Of a DNA stretch of 38,496 nucleotides, positions 17,209 through 25,592 are shown in pieces (position 1 is the first letter of the stretch; every line of letters starts with the position of its first letter). Source of the stretch: an uncultured Spirochaetaceae bacterium. Lineage in GTDB: Bacteria > Spirochaetota > Spirochaetia > Sphaerochaetales > Sphaerochaetaceae. The DNA lies in assembly GCA_944389015.1 (NCBI GenBank), contig CALXKS010000038.1:1-38496 (forward strand), read 5' to 3'. The translations under genes and the position numbers were made by a program. Below the pieces are notes generated by a model that ran no database searches, was not told the origin of the DNA, and saw only the letters and a program-made list of their open reading frames with translations.

Positions 17209-17211
17209 GAG

Positions 17212-17237
17212 AAAACCGCTGGCTTTTCAACCAGCGG
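17212..17237 (-). terminator. Rho-independent terminator of the AURKAIP1-type mini-gene
   Basis: On the minus strand CCGCTGG and CCAGCGG pair around an 8-nt loop and are followed by TTTTCTCTT. The hairpin lies 19 bp after the stop codon at 17257. Confidence 0.8.
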
Positions 17238-17256
17238 CCTAGATAGCTCAAGAAGA

Positions 17257-17346
17257 TTACTTCTTCTTGTGTCTGTTCATTCTGAGTCTCTTCTTTCTCT
17301 TGTGAGTTGCTATCTTATGCTTCTTTCTTTTTCTTCCGCAAGGCAC
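17257..17346 (-). CDS. AURKAIP1/COX24-domain small basic ribosomal protein (29 aa)
   Basis: This tiny gene encodes MPCGRKRKKHKIATHKRKKR followed by LRMNRHKKK, 29 residues of which more than half are Lys, Arg or His. The pattern (K-R-K-K-H-K-x-x-T-H-K-R-K-K-R and the final HKKK) is that of bacterial AURKAIP1/COX24-domain proteins, relatives of mitochondrial ribosomal protein mS38 and actinobacterial bS22, which bind at the small-subunit rRNA near the decoding region. It starts with GTG at 17346, with GGAG 7 bp upstream, and has its own promoter and terminator, so it is a complete monocistronic unit. Confidence 0.88.
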   Translation of the reverse strand: MPCGRKRKKHKIATHKRKKRLRMNRHKKK

Positions 17347-17393
17347 AGTAATGCTCCTTCCTTTCCATATGGAATTAATGTAATTACCGGTCT

Positions 17394-17422
17394 ATTCTGC
17401 TTTTTTACCTTGCAGATGTCAA
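17394..17422 (-). promoter_or_regulatory. Promoter of the AURKAIP1-type mini-gene
   Basis: On the minus strand TTGACA (17417-17422), a 17-bp spacer and CAGAAT (17394-17399) give a start about 40 nt before the GTG. Confidence 0.6.
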
Positions 17423-17645
17423 GTAGCATGAGAGCAGCTGATCATCTCTTCCTAGAACAGGTCCAAAAAGAATGAGAGAATGAAATGATGAATGGATGCA
17501 GAAGCAGCAGTGATCGTCGAAGATCTATGGAAATGACAGCTCTGAACAGCTTGATGCAGCACCATTTCCACCTCGCATTCTATTCATATCAAATGCATCA
17601 TTTTCCTTTTATTATGCATATCTTCATCATATAATCTGACTACAG
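17423..17645. other. Intergenic region without a supported gene
   Basis: Between the mini-gene promoter and the murD-like gene I see no convincing gene. Near its right end TATAAT (17630-17635) lies 10 nt before the murD-like ATG and is the likely -10 box of that gene; no good -35 box is visible. The gene has no Shine-Dalgarno site. Confidence 0.6.
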
Positions 17646-18947
17646 ATGAAAGTCCTGATAATGGGCATAGGCGGCTCCGGAGGAGGAGCAGAGGCTGCCG
17701 AGTACTATCTTAACCAGGGGAATGAAGTGGTTATTCTCTCCCCTTCCGATGAGAACCGGAATGAACAGATGCAGAGCTACCTTGAGGATAAGGGGGCTGT
17801 TTTCGTATCACGCCATGATGCTGAGAATGAGGCAGAGTCGGCAGATATCGTGGTTAAGATGCCTGGAATCCCTGTGCCATATATCATCAAGAAGAAAGCA
17901 AAGAGGATCATCAATGACATCGCAGCCCTTCTTGAGGATCCCCGTACAGAGCGGATGAGGAAGATCATCATACTCGGATCAAAGGGGAAGACAAGTACGG
18001 CATCCGCTCTTTCAGCTGCGCTTTCGGAACTTGGGATAAAGGCGGCCTCAACTGAGGGAGTTGGGTATTCGGCATTCCACATCCTCTCTGAGATCGAGAA
18101 CGACAATATGGTCTATGATGCTGTGATCATCGAGATGTCGCAGTGGCAGGTCCGTGATACAGCAGAGGCTCTCTCCTTCAGATGGCCTCGGATCGATATC
18201 ATCGGAATAACTGATGCGATAGCGCTCCCGACATCTCCTTCAGATATCTCGGCAGAGGGTGGACTGATCATAGGCCCTTGGGCAAGAAGGCTGATCATTC
18301 CGCGCTTCTTAAGGGAGAAGCTCCTTTTCTCGGGAGTAATCACAAAGGCAAAGGTCCGCTCATACCCGTCGCCGCTCAATCCTTTCAAGCATAGGTCTGG
18401 AAGCGAGCTAGCATGGGAGTGCATCAGAGCAATCGGCTTCAGGCGGAAGGATATAAAGAAAGCGATACTGAGCTATAAAGGAATTCCCAACCGTCTTGAG
18501 CTCGTAGCTGTGGACAAAGGAATCTCATTCATCAATGATTCATCCTCCGTGCTTCCTATATCGGTGCAGTTCTCAATGCGTGGAATGAAGGGAACACCTG
18601 TGCATCTGATCATCGGAGGGACAGACAAGAGCCATACAGACATCGAGGAGCTTGAAGGACCGCTGAATGAAGCTGTGTCCGTTACGCTCCTTGCCGGAAG
18701 CCTTACTGACAGGCTGCTTCCTATGCTCAGGCATGAGGGCATAAGATTCTCCGGGCCGTTCGAAAAGATGGATGAGGCTGTTGACAACGCAATCAGAATG
18801 GCAAAAAGCAGGCAGAGAGGAAGAGATACATCAGAGATCATCCTGCTCTCCCCTGGTGCATACGCCGATGAATACTACGCAAACGAATTCGAGCGCGGCA
18901 GAGCATTCAGGAGCTATGTAAGAAGGCTCCTGGCTCCGCAGAAATGA
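17646..18947 (+). CDS. Divergent Mur ligase, MurD-like (UDP-MurNAc-Ala D-Glu ligase)
   Basis: MurD adds D-glutamate to UDP-MurNAc-L-alanine during peptidoglycan precursor synthesis. The order of motifs is that of MurD: N-terminal nucleotide-like fold (MGIGGSGGGAEAAEYYL), MPGIP, ATP loop GSKGKTSTASAL near residue 115, IEMSQWQV near 160, IPNRLELV near 280, FINDSS near 296, GGTDK near 325 and the C-terminal LLSPGAYADEYYANEFERG. However, the central DHMDR-type block is replaced by TDAIALPTSPSD and the following Lys that is normally carbamylated is not visible. At 433 residues the length is normal. It may be a MurD with altered chemistry or a different Mur-type ligase. Confidence 0.78.
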   Translation: MKVLIMGIGGSGGGAEAAEYYLNQGNEVVILSPSDENRNEQMQSYLEDKGAVFVSRHDAENEAESADIVVKMPGIPVPYIIKKKAKRIINDIAALLEDPRTERMRKIIILGSKGKTSTASALSAALSELGIKAASTEGVGYSAFHILSEIENDNMVYDAVIIEMSQWQVRDTAEALSFRWPRIDIIGITDAIALPTSPSDISAEGGLIIGPWARRLIIPRFLREKLLFSGVITKAKVRSYPSPLNPFKHRSGSELAWECIRAIGFRRKDIKKAILSYKGIPNRLELVAVDKGISFINDSSSVLPISVQFSMRGMKGTPVHLIIGGTDKSHTDIEELEGPLNEAVSVTLLAGSLTDRLLPMLRHEGIRFSGPFEKMDEAVDNAIRMAKSRQRGRDTSEIILLSPGAYADEYYANEFERGRAFRSYVRRLLAPQK

Positions 18948-18962
18948 TAATACAGGTCCGCT

Positions 18963-19217
18963 TCAGGACAGGCCGGAAAAGCGCTTTATATCTGTAAGCG
19001 CTTCCTCGACCTTATCACCATCAGCTCCGCTTTCAGAGAGCTTTTCCCTGATATCCTCGAGAATCACAAGCTCTCCGACCTTATGGATCGCGGATTTGAC
19101 AGCATTGATCTGGACGAGGATGGCTTCAGCGGAGTCACCTCTTTCCACCATCCTTCCAATCCCCTCGACCTGTCCACGGATCTTCGAGATCCTGTTGTTC
19201 AATCCTTCGATAACCAT
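18963..19217 (-). CDS. CsoR/RcnR/FrmR-family small protein lacking Cys ligands
   Basis: The 84-residue all-helical protein matches the DUF156 family of metal- or formaldehyde-sensing repressors: NNRISKIRGQVEGIGRMVERGDSAEAILVQINAVKSAIHKVGELV. The family binds Cu, Ni or aldehydes through a conserved Cys in helix 2 and His/Cys in the next helix. Here Ala30 stands at the first Cys position and the HLKHC-type segment reads ILEDI; the protein has no Cys at all. It starts one base after the metG stop codon, so it is cotranscribed with metG. Whether it still binds DNA and senses anything is unknown. Confidence 0.82.
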   Translation of the reverse strand: MVIEGLNNRISKIRGQVEGIGRMVERGDSAEAILVQINAVKSAIHKVGELVILEDIREKLSESGADGDKVEEALTDIKRFSGLS

Positions 19218-19218
19218 A

Positions 19219-21429
19219 TCAGCCTACATTGCCATCTGTGTACTTGAAGACACGGAGGAAGTGGCCATCGCTGCCGATCTTCTTTCCTTCGATGGTCACA
19301 TACCCATCGATAGTCTTCATAGGAAGCGCGAAGAAGTGATCGGGCTTGATATATGTCGTGACCTTCTCTGTCTCACCCTCTCCCTCATACTTCAGTACTG
19401 TTCCCGGTGCGATATCATCAGCGAAGATAAGCTCGCATGTTGCATGTGTCTCATCATCCTTATCAGAAGCTGCAAGAAGCATTCCATAGCTCTTCACGCC
19501 ACGGAAGTTCGCAGGCTTGAGATTGGAGACGAGAACGATATTCCTGTTCATAAGCTCATCGATTGTATAGAAAGGAACAATCGAGGACACGATCTGCCTT
19601 GGCTCCTCCTCCCCGCAGTCAAGCTTGAGTATATAGAGCTTGTCGCCGCCGGGATGCTTCTCTACATTGACGATCTTCGAGACCTTGAGTATTACGCGCC
19701 TTGCGAACTCCTCTGCAAGCGTTTCCTTCTTCTCTTCGTTTTCCACTTTATCTACCTCTTCATCCTTCTTGCGCTCTTCCCTGTCCTTCTGCGATCCGGA
19801 ATAGCGCTCCTTAAGTTCCTTTATCCTCTCGTCCTCAAGCTTCTGGAAGAGAAGCTCTGTCTCTCCTACAGAGAGAGATCCTGTGAATGTTCCGACACTG
19901 TCCCACTTCGAATCAGGAGATGATACGAATGAGAGAATCCTCTTTCCCGTCTCAGGCATATACGGTGTCACCATCACCCCAAGATCGCGGATGAGATACA
20001 TCAGAGTCCTCAGAAGCTTTCCTGCTTTCTCCGGATCCTCCTTCCTCGCCTTCCATGGCTCACCTTCCTGGAATGCCTTGTTGCCTATATCGGAAAGCTC
20101 GAAGATACCATGGATGGCATCCTTCTCATCAGCTCTCTCCAGAGCATCGGTTATGGCCTTCTCCCTCTCGATTATCTCTTTCCTGAGATCTTCATCGAAT
20201 TCCCCTTCGCCCATCGATCCATCGTAGAATCTCTTCACGAATGTAAGGGTACGATTGATGAGATTGGAGAGATTTCCGATGAGCTCCTTGTTCACCTTGT
20301 CCTGGAAATCAGCCCAGGTGAATGTGAAATCGCTCTTCTCCGGTCTGTTGTAGAACATGTAGAAGCGCCAGACATCGGCAGGGATTCCTGTCTCCTCGAC
20401 ATCATTGCCGAAGATTCCTATACCCTTGGACTTCGAGAACTTTCCGCCCTCATAGTTCAGATACTCTGTCGAGGACATATGATAGAGCATCGTCCACTTT
20501 TCGCCTGTTCCTAAAAGCGATGACGGGAACACAACCGTATGGAATGGTATATTGTCCTTCCCGATGAACTGGAAGAGCTCTGTGTTCTCTGGATCCCTCC
20601 ACCAGTATTCCCAGTTATCAACCTTGTTAGCTGTAATGGATATATATCCGATAGGAGCATCGAACCAGACATAGAAGACCTTGTCCTCATAGCCTGGCTT
20701 ATTGACAGGTATTCCCCACTTGAGATCACGGGTGATGCATCTCTCCTGAAGCCCATCGCGGAGCCAGGATGATGTGATCTGCACAGCATTCTTTGCCCAG
20801 AATCCCTCAACAGATGCCTTGTCCATCCATTCCTTCAGCTTCGGCATGAGCTTAGGAAGATCAAGATAGAGGTTCTTCGTCTTCTTCAGCACTGGTGTTG
20901 AGCCGCAGACAGAGCACTTGGGATCGATAAGCTCAGTCGGATCGAGGAGCGTTCCGCACTTTTCGCACTGATCTCCCCTTGCACCTTCATAGCCGCAATG
21001 CGGACAAGTGCCGGCTACGAATCTGTCAGCAAGGAAGCGCTTGCACTCCGGGCAGTAGAGCTGCTCAGATTCCTTCTCGGTTATATAGCCATTCTCATCG
21101 CATGCAGAGAATATATGCTGCACGATCTCTGTCTGAAGAGGCGTGCTTGTCCGTCCAAAGTAATCGAAATCGATATTGAACCAGTCATAGATCGCCTTAT
21201 GGATCTTATGGTAGAGATCGCAGAGCTCACGGGAGGTCACACCTTCCTTCAGAGCTCTTGTCTCGCTTGCAGTTCCGTACTCATCAGTTCCGCAGACATA
21301 GAGCGTCTCATAGCCACGGGAGCGGCAGAAGCGTGCAAAGACATCCGCAGAGAGAACCTGCGTAAGATTCCCGAGATGCGGGATGTTGTTCACATATGGC
21401 AATGCCGAGGTAATCAGTCTTTTCTTCAT
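19219..21429 (-). CDS. metG: Methionyl-tRNA synthetase
   Basis: MetG charges tRNA-Met and initiator tRNA. The 736-residue protein has the class I signature HLGN near residue 18, an insertion with four Cys pairs (CPEC, CPHC, CEKC, CSVC, residues about 125-180) that should bind zinc, and the KMSKS-type loop KFSKSKG near residue 340. A Lys/Glu-rich linker around 560-590 leads to a C-terminal tRNA-binding OB domain (KVSKIVNVEKHPGGDKLY). No Shine-Dalgarno site precedes the ATG, but TATATT lies exactly 6 nt upstream with TTGAGC 17 bp before it, suggesting a leaderless mRNA. Confidence 0.97.
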   Translation of the reverse strand: MKKRLITSALPYVNNIPHLGNLTQVLSADVFARFCRSRGYETLYVCGTDEYGTASETRALKEGVTSRELCDLYHKIHKAIYDWFNIDFDYFGRTSTPLQTEIVQHIFSACDENGYITEKESEQLYCPECKRFLADRFVAGTCPHCGYEGARGDQCEKCGTLLDPTELIDPKCSVCGSTPVLKKTKNLYLDLPKLMPKLKEWMDKASVEGFWAKNAVQITSSWLRDGLQERCITRDLKWGIPVNKPGYEDKVFYVWFDAPIGYISITANKVDNWEYWWRDPENTELFQFIGKDNIPFHTVVFPSSLLGTGEKWTMLYHMSSTEYLNYEGGKFSKSKGIGIFGNDVEETGIPADVWRFYMFYNRPEKSDFTFTWADFQDKVNKELIGNLSNLINRTLTFVKRFYDGSMGEGEFDEDLRKEIIEREKAITDALERADEKDAIHGIFELSDIGNKAFQEGEPWKARKEDPEKAGKLLRTLMYLIRDLGVMVTPYMPETGKRILSFVSSPDSKWDSVGTFTGSLSVGETELLFQKLEDERIKELKERYSGSQKDREERKKDEEVDKVENEEKKETLAEEFARRVILKVSKIVNVEKHPGGDKLYILKLDCGEEEPRQIVSSIVPFYTIDELMNRNIVLVSNLKPANFRGVKSYGMLLAASDKDDETHATCELIFADDIAPGTVLKYEGEGETEKVTTYIKPDHFFALPMKTIDGYVTIEGKKIGSDGHFLRVFKYTDGNVG

Positions 21430-21435
21430 ATAGCT

Positions 21436-21464
21436 AATATACCCATCTAGGGCATCTAGCTCAA
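21436..21464 (-). promoter_or_regulatory. Candidate leaderless promoter of metG
   Basis: On the minus strand TTGAGC (21459-21464), a 17-bp spacer and TATATT (21436-21441) end 6 nt before the metG ATG. The -35 box overlaps the last codons of the upstream ATPase gene. Confidence 0.6.
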
Positions 21465-22780
21465 GATGGGCAGCAGTCCTTCAGATAGTCTCCGAGGAGG
21501 AAATCAACGACACCGACATGGAATATGCCTTTGCTGTCATAATGCGGCATAAGCTCATGCCTCATCACTACGATCTTCCTGAAAGAATCGCCAGTGATGC
21601 TGAATGGATAGAGATCCCTCTCTGTTTTCTCATCGCTTTCCATGCTGAATGCAGACTGGATATAATACTGATACATTCCCTTTTTGACGACAAAATCGAT
21701 CTCATAAGGGACTCGGATATGCTTTCCTGTCTTATCGGTCCTATTCCTGATGATCACTCCGACATTAACACGGAACCCCTTGCATTTCAGGTAATTGTAT
21801 ATAGCATTCTCCATCAGATGAGTCGGCTCGATCTGCCTGAAATTCAATTGGGCATTCCTGAGTCCAGTATCTGCAGGATAGTATTTTGCAGAATTCTCCA
21901 GATAGGATTCTCCACGGACATCATAGCGGCGGGCTTCTGAAAAAAGAAACGAATCCTTCAGGTACCTTATATATGATGCGATGGTAGAATTCGAAACCCT
22001 TTTTGTTAATCTTTTCTTATTGAGGCTGTTCACCGCATTTGCGATTGTGCTGATATTCGTCAGGGATCCTGTCTGAGAGCATATCGTATCCGTTATCTGC
22101 AGAAGGACTTCGGGTTTCTCAATCCTGTACCGTTCAATCATATCCTTGATGTAGATCTCTGTGAAAAGGGAATCCAGATAGTCTACCTTGTCTTCCATTG
22201 AATCGAACGACAGAACAAGCGGAAGCCCGCCATAAAGAAGATAATCATCGAAAGCAGCTTCCTTATCCTTTCCGGAAGCAGGAAGAAATTCATCGAATGA
22301 AAGAGGATAGACGGAAACGACATCTCCCCTACCTCTGAATTCAGTCATTATATCATCCGAAAGCAGCCTGGAATTGCTGCCGGTAATATACACATCAGCA
22401 TTCTTCATACCGATAAGGCCATTGAGCACACCATATAGTCTGGGGGGCTTATCCTTATCCCTGAGCTCAGCGGATGAGATTGCATACTGGATCTCATCCA
22501 GAAGAATATAATACTCTTCCGTCTTATCAGCGATCCTGCTTTTTAGATAATCAAAAAGAATATAAGGATCCGTATACTTCTCATTCTCAATGGAATCGAG
22601 AGCAAGGGTGATGATATTCTCTTGCTTCACCCCCGAAGAAATAAGATGTTCCCTGAAAAGTTCAAAAAGCAGGAAAGATTTCCCTGCTCTTCTTAGTCCT
22701 GCAATGATCTTGATTCTTCCATTCCATTTTTTCGCAATAAGCTTATCAAGATAATTTTTCCGTTCAATGCGCTTAATCAT
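21461..22780 (-). CDS. AAA ATPase with DUF4143 domain
   Basis: The 439-residue protein has the common AAA_14-DUF4143 layout: Walker A GLRRAGKSFLLFEL near residue 28, Walker B YYILLDEIQYA near 92, the sensor-like VYITGSNSRLLS near 133, then FRGRGDVVSVYPLSFDEFL and YGGLPLVLSF, and a C-terminal DUF4143 part with YPADTGLRNAQL and an IDFVV motif (near 365) that resembles a nuclease-like core. The family is abundant in anaerobes, often in many copies and often horizontally exchanged; its biological role is not established. It is transcribed towards metG and divergently from hflK. Confidence 0.88.
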   Translation of the reverse strand: MIKRIERKNYLDKLIAKKWNGRIKIIAGLRRAGKSFLLFELFREHLISSGVKQENIITLALDSIENEKYTDPYILFDYLKSRIADKTEEYYILLDEIQYAISSAELRDKDKPPRLYGVLNGLIGMKNADVYITGSNSRLLSDDIMTEFRGRGDVVSVYPLSFDEFLPASGKDKEAAFDDYLLYGGLPLVLSFDSMEDKVDYLDSLFTEIYIKDMIERYRIEKPEVLLQITDTICSQTGSLTNISTIANAVNSLNKKRLTKRVSNSTIASYIRYLKDSFLFSEARRYDVRGESYLENSAKYYPADTGLRNAQLNFRQIEPTHLMENAIYNYLKCKGFRVNVGVIIRNRTDKTGKHIRVPYEIDFVVKKGMYQYYIQSAFSMESDEKTERDLYPFSITGDSFRKIVVMRHELMPHYDSKGIFHVGVVDFLLGDYLKDCCPS

Positions 22781-22871
22781 TTCAATTTTCTGCGTATAAC
22801 TCCACTTTCTTACAATGAAAAGATTGCATCAAGGTCTTTCTGCCTGAAGCTTTCCTTGTTATCTTCTTAAC

Positions 22872-23834
22872 ATGGATAATCAGGAACAGGAAAGAAGGAT
22901 GCCGCAATTCACGCTGCGTCCGTCAATGGTGGTGCTGATTGCAATCGTGCTTATAGCGCTTGCTGCAGCTGCCACATCATTCTTCTCCGTCGACCAGGCT
23001 GAGAACGCTGTAGTTCTCCGGTTCGGGAAGTATCAGAGAACGGTTGGGCCGGGTCTTCAGATGAAGATACCATTCGGCATCGAGAAGAACATCAATGTAG
23101 AGACACAGATAGTGAAGACTCTTACATTCGGATACAGAGCCACTGATCCGTCAGGGACCTCTCTGACGAATGCCCGTGTGAACCAGGAAGAGTCAATGAT
23201 GCTCACAGGGGATCTCAACATAGTGGATGTAGAATGGATCGTCCAGTACAGGGTCGCCGATCCAAAGGCCTATCTTTTCTCAGTACGCGACAAGGAGACA
23301 ACAATACGCGACATCTCACAGTCTGTCATGAACCAGCTTGTAGGCGATCTTCCGATACTCGCTGTGATGACAGATCAGAGAACACAGATCGAGTATGATG
23401 CGGCTGAGGCTATGCAGAAGCTCTTCGACCGCTACGGCTTCGGCATTGATATCGTTGCAGTGAAGCTCCAGAACATAATGCCGCCAGAGGGCGAGGTGCA
23501 GGATGCGTTCGAGGATGTGAATAAGGCCATCCAGGATATGAATGGATATATAAACGAAGGAAAGCAGTACTACAACCAGCAGATTCCTGCGGCAGAGGGT
23601 GAGGCAGACAAGATCATATCTGAAGCCTCTGGGTATGCTGCAGAGCGCATCAACAGAGCTGAGGGTGACACAGCCCGCTTCAAGGAGGTGCTTGCAGAGT
23701 ACTCTGCAAACGGGGAGACGACTGCAAAGCGTCTTTATATCGAGACTATGGAGGAGATTCTCTCAGCTGATAGCGGAACAGTCACTATCATAGACAAGGA
23801 TCTTGAGAACTTCCTGCCAATAAGGAGCCTATGA
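22872..23834 (+). CDS. hflK: HflK-type SPFH/Band 7 membrane protein
   Basis: HflK and HflC form a large inner-membrane cage that encloses and modulates the FtsH protease. This 320-residue protein has a short cytoplasmic N-terminus, one membrane helix (about residues 19-40), and the SPFH domain with VDQAENAVVLRFGKYQRTVGPGLQMKIPF. A coiled-coil region follows (AEGEADKIISEASGYAAERINRAEGDTARF), typical of HflK. The ATG at 22872 has TATCTT 6 nt upstream and no Shine-Dalgarno site; ATG 22899, behind a purine-rich stretch, is an alternative start. Its end overlaps hflC. Confidence 0.93.
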   Translation: MDNQEQERRMPQFTLRPSMVVLIAIVLIALAAAATSFFSVDQAENAVVLRFGKYQRTVGPGLQMKIPFGIEKNINVETQIVKTLTFGYRATDPSGTSLTNARVNQEESMMLTGDLNIVDVEWIVQYRVADPKAYLFSVRDKETTIRDISQSVMNQLVGDLPILAVMTDQRTQIEYDAAEAMQKLFDRYGFGIDIVAVKLQNIMPPEGEVQDAFEDVNKAIQDMNGYINEGKQYYNQQIPAAEGEADKIISEASGYAAERINRAEGDTARFKEVLAEYSANGETTAKRLYIETMEEILSADSGTVTIIDKDLENFLPIRSL

Positions 23835-24835
23835 TGAAGAAACTGCTTACAGCCATTATCATAATCGCAGTGCTTGCTGTCCTCTTCTTCATCTCAGGTC
23901 CGTTCTACATCCTCAATGAAGGTGAGATATCAGTAGTAACAAGATTCGGAAGGATAACGGATACCGAGACAACAGCAGGACTCAAGTTCCGCGTACCATT
24001 CATCGATACAGTGACGAAGTATCCGGGAACACTTCTTTCCTGGGACGGAGATGCCCAGAGAATCCCTACAAAGGAGAACCAGTTCATCTGGGTCGATGCG
24101 ACAGCAAGATGGAGAATCGACGATCCATCGCTTTTCTATCAGACAGTGAAGACCGTCGAAGGAGGGATTGCACGTCTTAATGACGTCCTTGACTCGACAA
24201 TCCGCACAGTCATCTCCGAGAACTACCTCAATGAGGCAGTAAGAAGCACTAACAGGATCAACTCGATGATCTATGCTGAGGACATCGGGGATGTGGAGAA
24301 CCCGGAGGACAGGGAGACTCTGAGGTCCCTTACGGAGACTGTAATGCGTCAGGATGATATAACAATCGGACGTGATGGCCTTTCCGATATGATGCTCAAG
24401 GCCGCAGATCCTCTTACAAGGCGCTATGGCATAGAGCTTGAGGATGTGATCATCCGCCAGATCAGATACTCCGATGATCTCACAGCATCTGTCTATACAA
24501 GGATGATAAAGGAAAGAAGCCAGATTGCTGAGGCATACAGATCCTATGGCCGCGGCCAGCTGCTATCATGGCAGGGAAGAGCTGAGAATGACAAGCGCAC
24601 TATACTTTCCGAAGCCTATGCAGAATCGGAGAAGATAAAGGGTGAAGCGGACAGGAAGGCAGCCGCTATCTACAGCGAAGCATACTCGGAGAACCCTGAG
24701 TTCTTCAGGCTCTGGACAACGCTTGAAAGCTATAAGCGCACCATGCCAGCAATCGACAAGACCTTCACAACCGATATGGAGTACTTCGACTATCTGTACT
24801 CCACCACTCCAGATGCAGCAAATACGGCTCAATGA
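23831..24835 (+). CDS. hflC: HflC-type SPFH/Band 7 membrane protein
   Basis: This is the partner of HflK in the membrane cage around FtsH. The 334-residue protein begins with a membrane helix (KLLTAIIIIAVLAVLFFISG), followed by the SPFH domain (LNEGEISVVTRFGRITDTETTAGLKFRVPFIDTV), the VDATARWRIDDP segment and the HflC coiled coil (ERSQIAEAYRSYGRGQ, KGEADRKAAAIYSEAY). The ATG overlaps the end of hflK (ATGATGA), so translation is coupled. FtsH itself is not in the window. Confidence 0.93.
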   Translation: MMKKLLTAIIIIAVLAVLFFISGPFYILNEGEISVVTRFGRITDTETTAGLKFRVPFIDTVTKYPGTLLSWDGDAQRIPTKENQFIWVDATARWRIDDPSLFYQTVKTVEGGIARLNDVLDSTIRTVISENYLNEAVRSTNRINSMIYAEDIGDVENPEDRETLRSLTETVMRQDDITIGRDGLSDMMLKAADPLTRRYGIELEDVIIRQIRYSDDLTASVYTRMIKERSQIAEAYRSYGRGQLLSWQGRAENDKRTILSEAYAESEKIKGEADRKAAAIYSEAYSENPEFFRLWTTLESYKRTMPAIDKTFTTDMEYFDYLYSTTPDAANTAQ

Positions 24836-24872
24836 CTTGAGAAGGAGTATCCACCACCCTCTTCATCCATAT

Positions 24873-25592
24873 ATGGAGGGGGTGCTTTCCTTTCCTGAAA
24901 GCGATGTGGAAATCCACAGGACAGGCTCTTTGTATGCCATCTCATACCTTGGTCTCTCTATGGTTCTCATCGATACAGGCCTTAGTTCATTCAATCCAGA
25001 TGAAGCAGAAAGAATCATCAAAGATGAAAGTTGGAATTCGCTTCTCTCTCCGAAATCGATTGCTGATACTCTCACTATACAGGACACAGAGAGGGAAGAC
25101 AGGATCCTCCTTTCCGTTACTCCCGCTACCCTGATTCCCTCCAGCTGCCACAATGTGAGAATGCTTGAAAGCACCGATGATTATCTATCGCTTATAAGGC
25201 TTTACAGGATCATTGATTCAATGGCGGATCCCTACCCAGAGGATGACAATGATGCTGCGAGGAAGTTTGCGGAAAGACAGTTTCCATTCATGGCTGCAGG
25301 GGCATTCGATAACAGCCATCTTGTTTCTGCTGCGATCATATCGGCTGGGACGGAGCGGAATGCGATGATCGCAGCTGTCGCAACTGACAAAGAATGCAGA
25401 AACAGAGGATACGCATCCAGTGTTCTTTCCTACCTTGCAAGAACAGCATTCAGGCGAGGAATAGAAAGGCTTTCTCTCTGGCCCGAACAGAAGGCAGAGG
25501 GGATGTACAGAAAACTGGGATTCTCAGAATTTGGGTGGTATACTCTATTCAGGAGGAATGAACATGAAATATGTGAGAATCAGGACACCTGA
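24873..25592 (+). CDS. GNAT-family N-acetyltransferase
   Basis: The C-terminal half shows the GNAT acetyl-CoA fold: AMIAAVATDKECRNRGYASSVLSYLARTAFRRG with the RNRGYAS pyrophosphate loop, and YRKLGFSEFGWYTLFRR at the end. The substrate is unknown. The N-terminal 120 residues have no recognised motif and may be a second, degenerate GNAT lobe. I begin at ATG 24873 (239 residues) as the first ATG after hflC, although its spacing from the nearest AAGGAG is too long; a start at TTG 24837 or GTG 24882 is possible. It overlaps the next gene by 29 bp. Confidence 0.78.
   Translation: MEGVLSFPESDVEIHRTGSLYAISYLGLSMVLIDTGLSSFNPDEAERIIKDESWNSLLSPKSIADTLTIQDTEREDRILLSVTPATLIPSSCHNVRMLESTDDYLSLIRLYRIIDSMADPYPEDDNDAARKFAERQFPFMAAGAFDNSHLVSAAIISAGTERNAMIAAVATDKECRNRGYASSVLSYLARTAFRRGIERLSLWPEQKAEGMYRKLGFSEFGWYTLFRRNEHEICENQDT

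Noticed and set aside
17269..17475. 68-codon plus-strand frame opposite the AURKAIP1-type mini-gene
   Set aside because: It is antisense to a gene with its own promoter, start signal and terminator, and it shows no family match.
21442..21470. Inverted repeat CCCATCT/AGATGGG between the AAA ATPase and metG as a terminator
   Set aside because: There is no U-run after it on the minus strand, and the same bases make up a good -35 box and spacer for metG.
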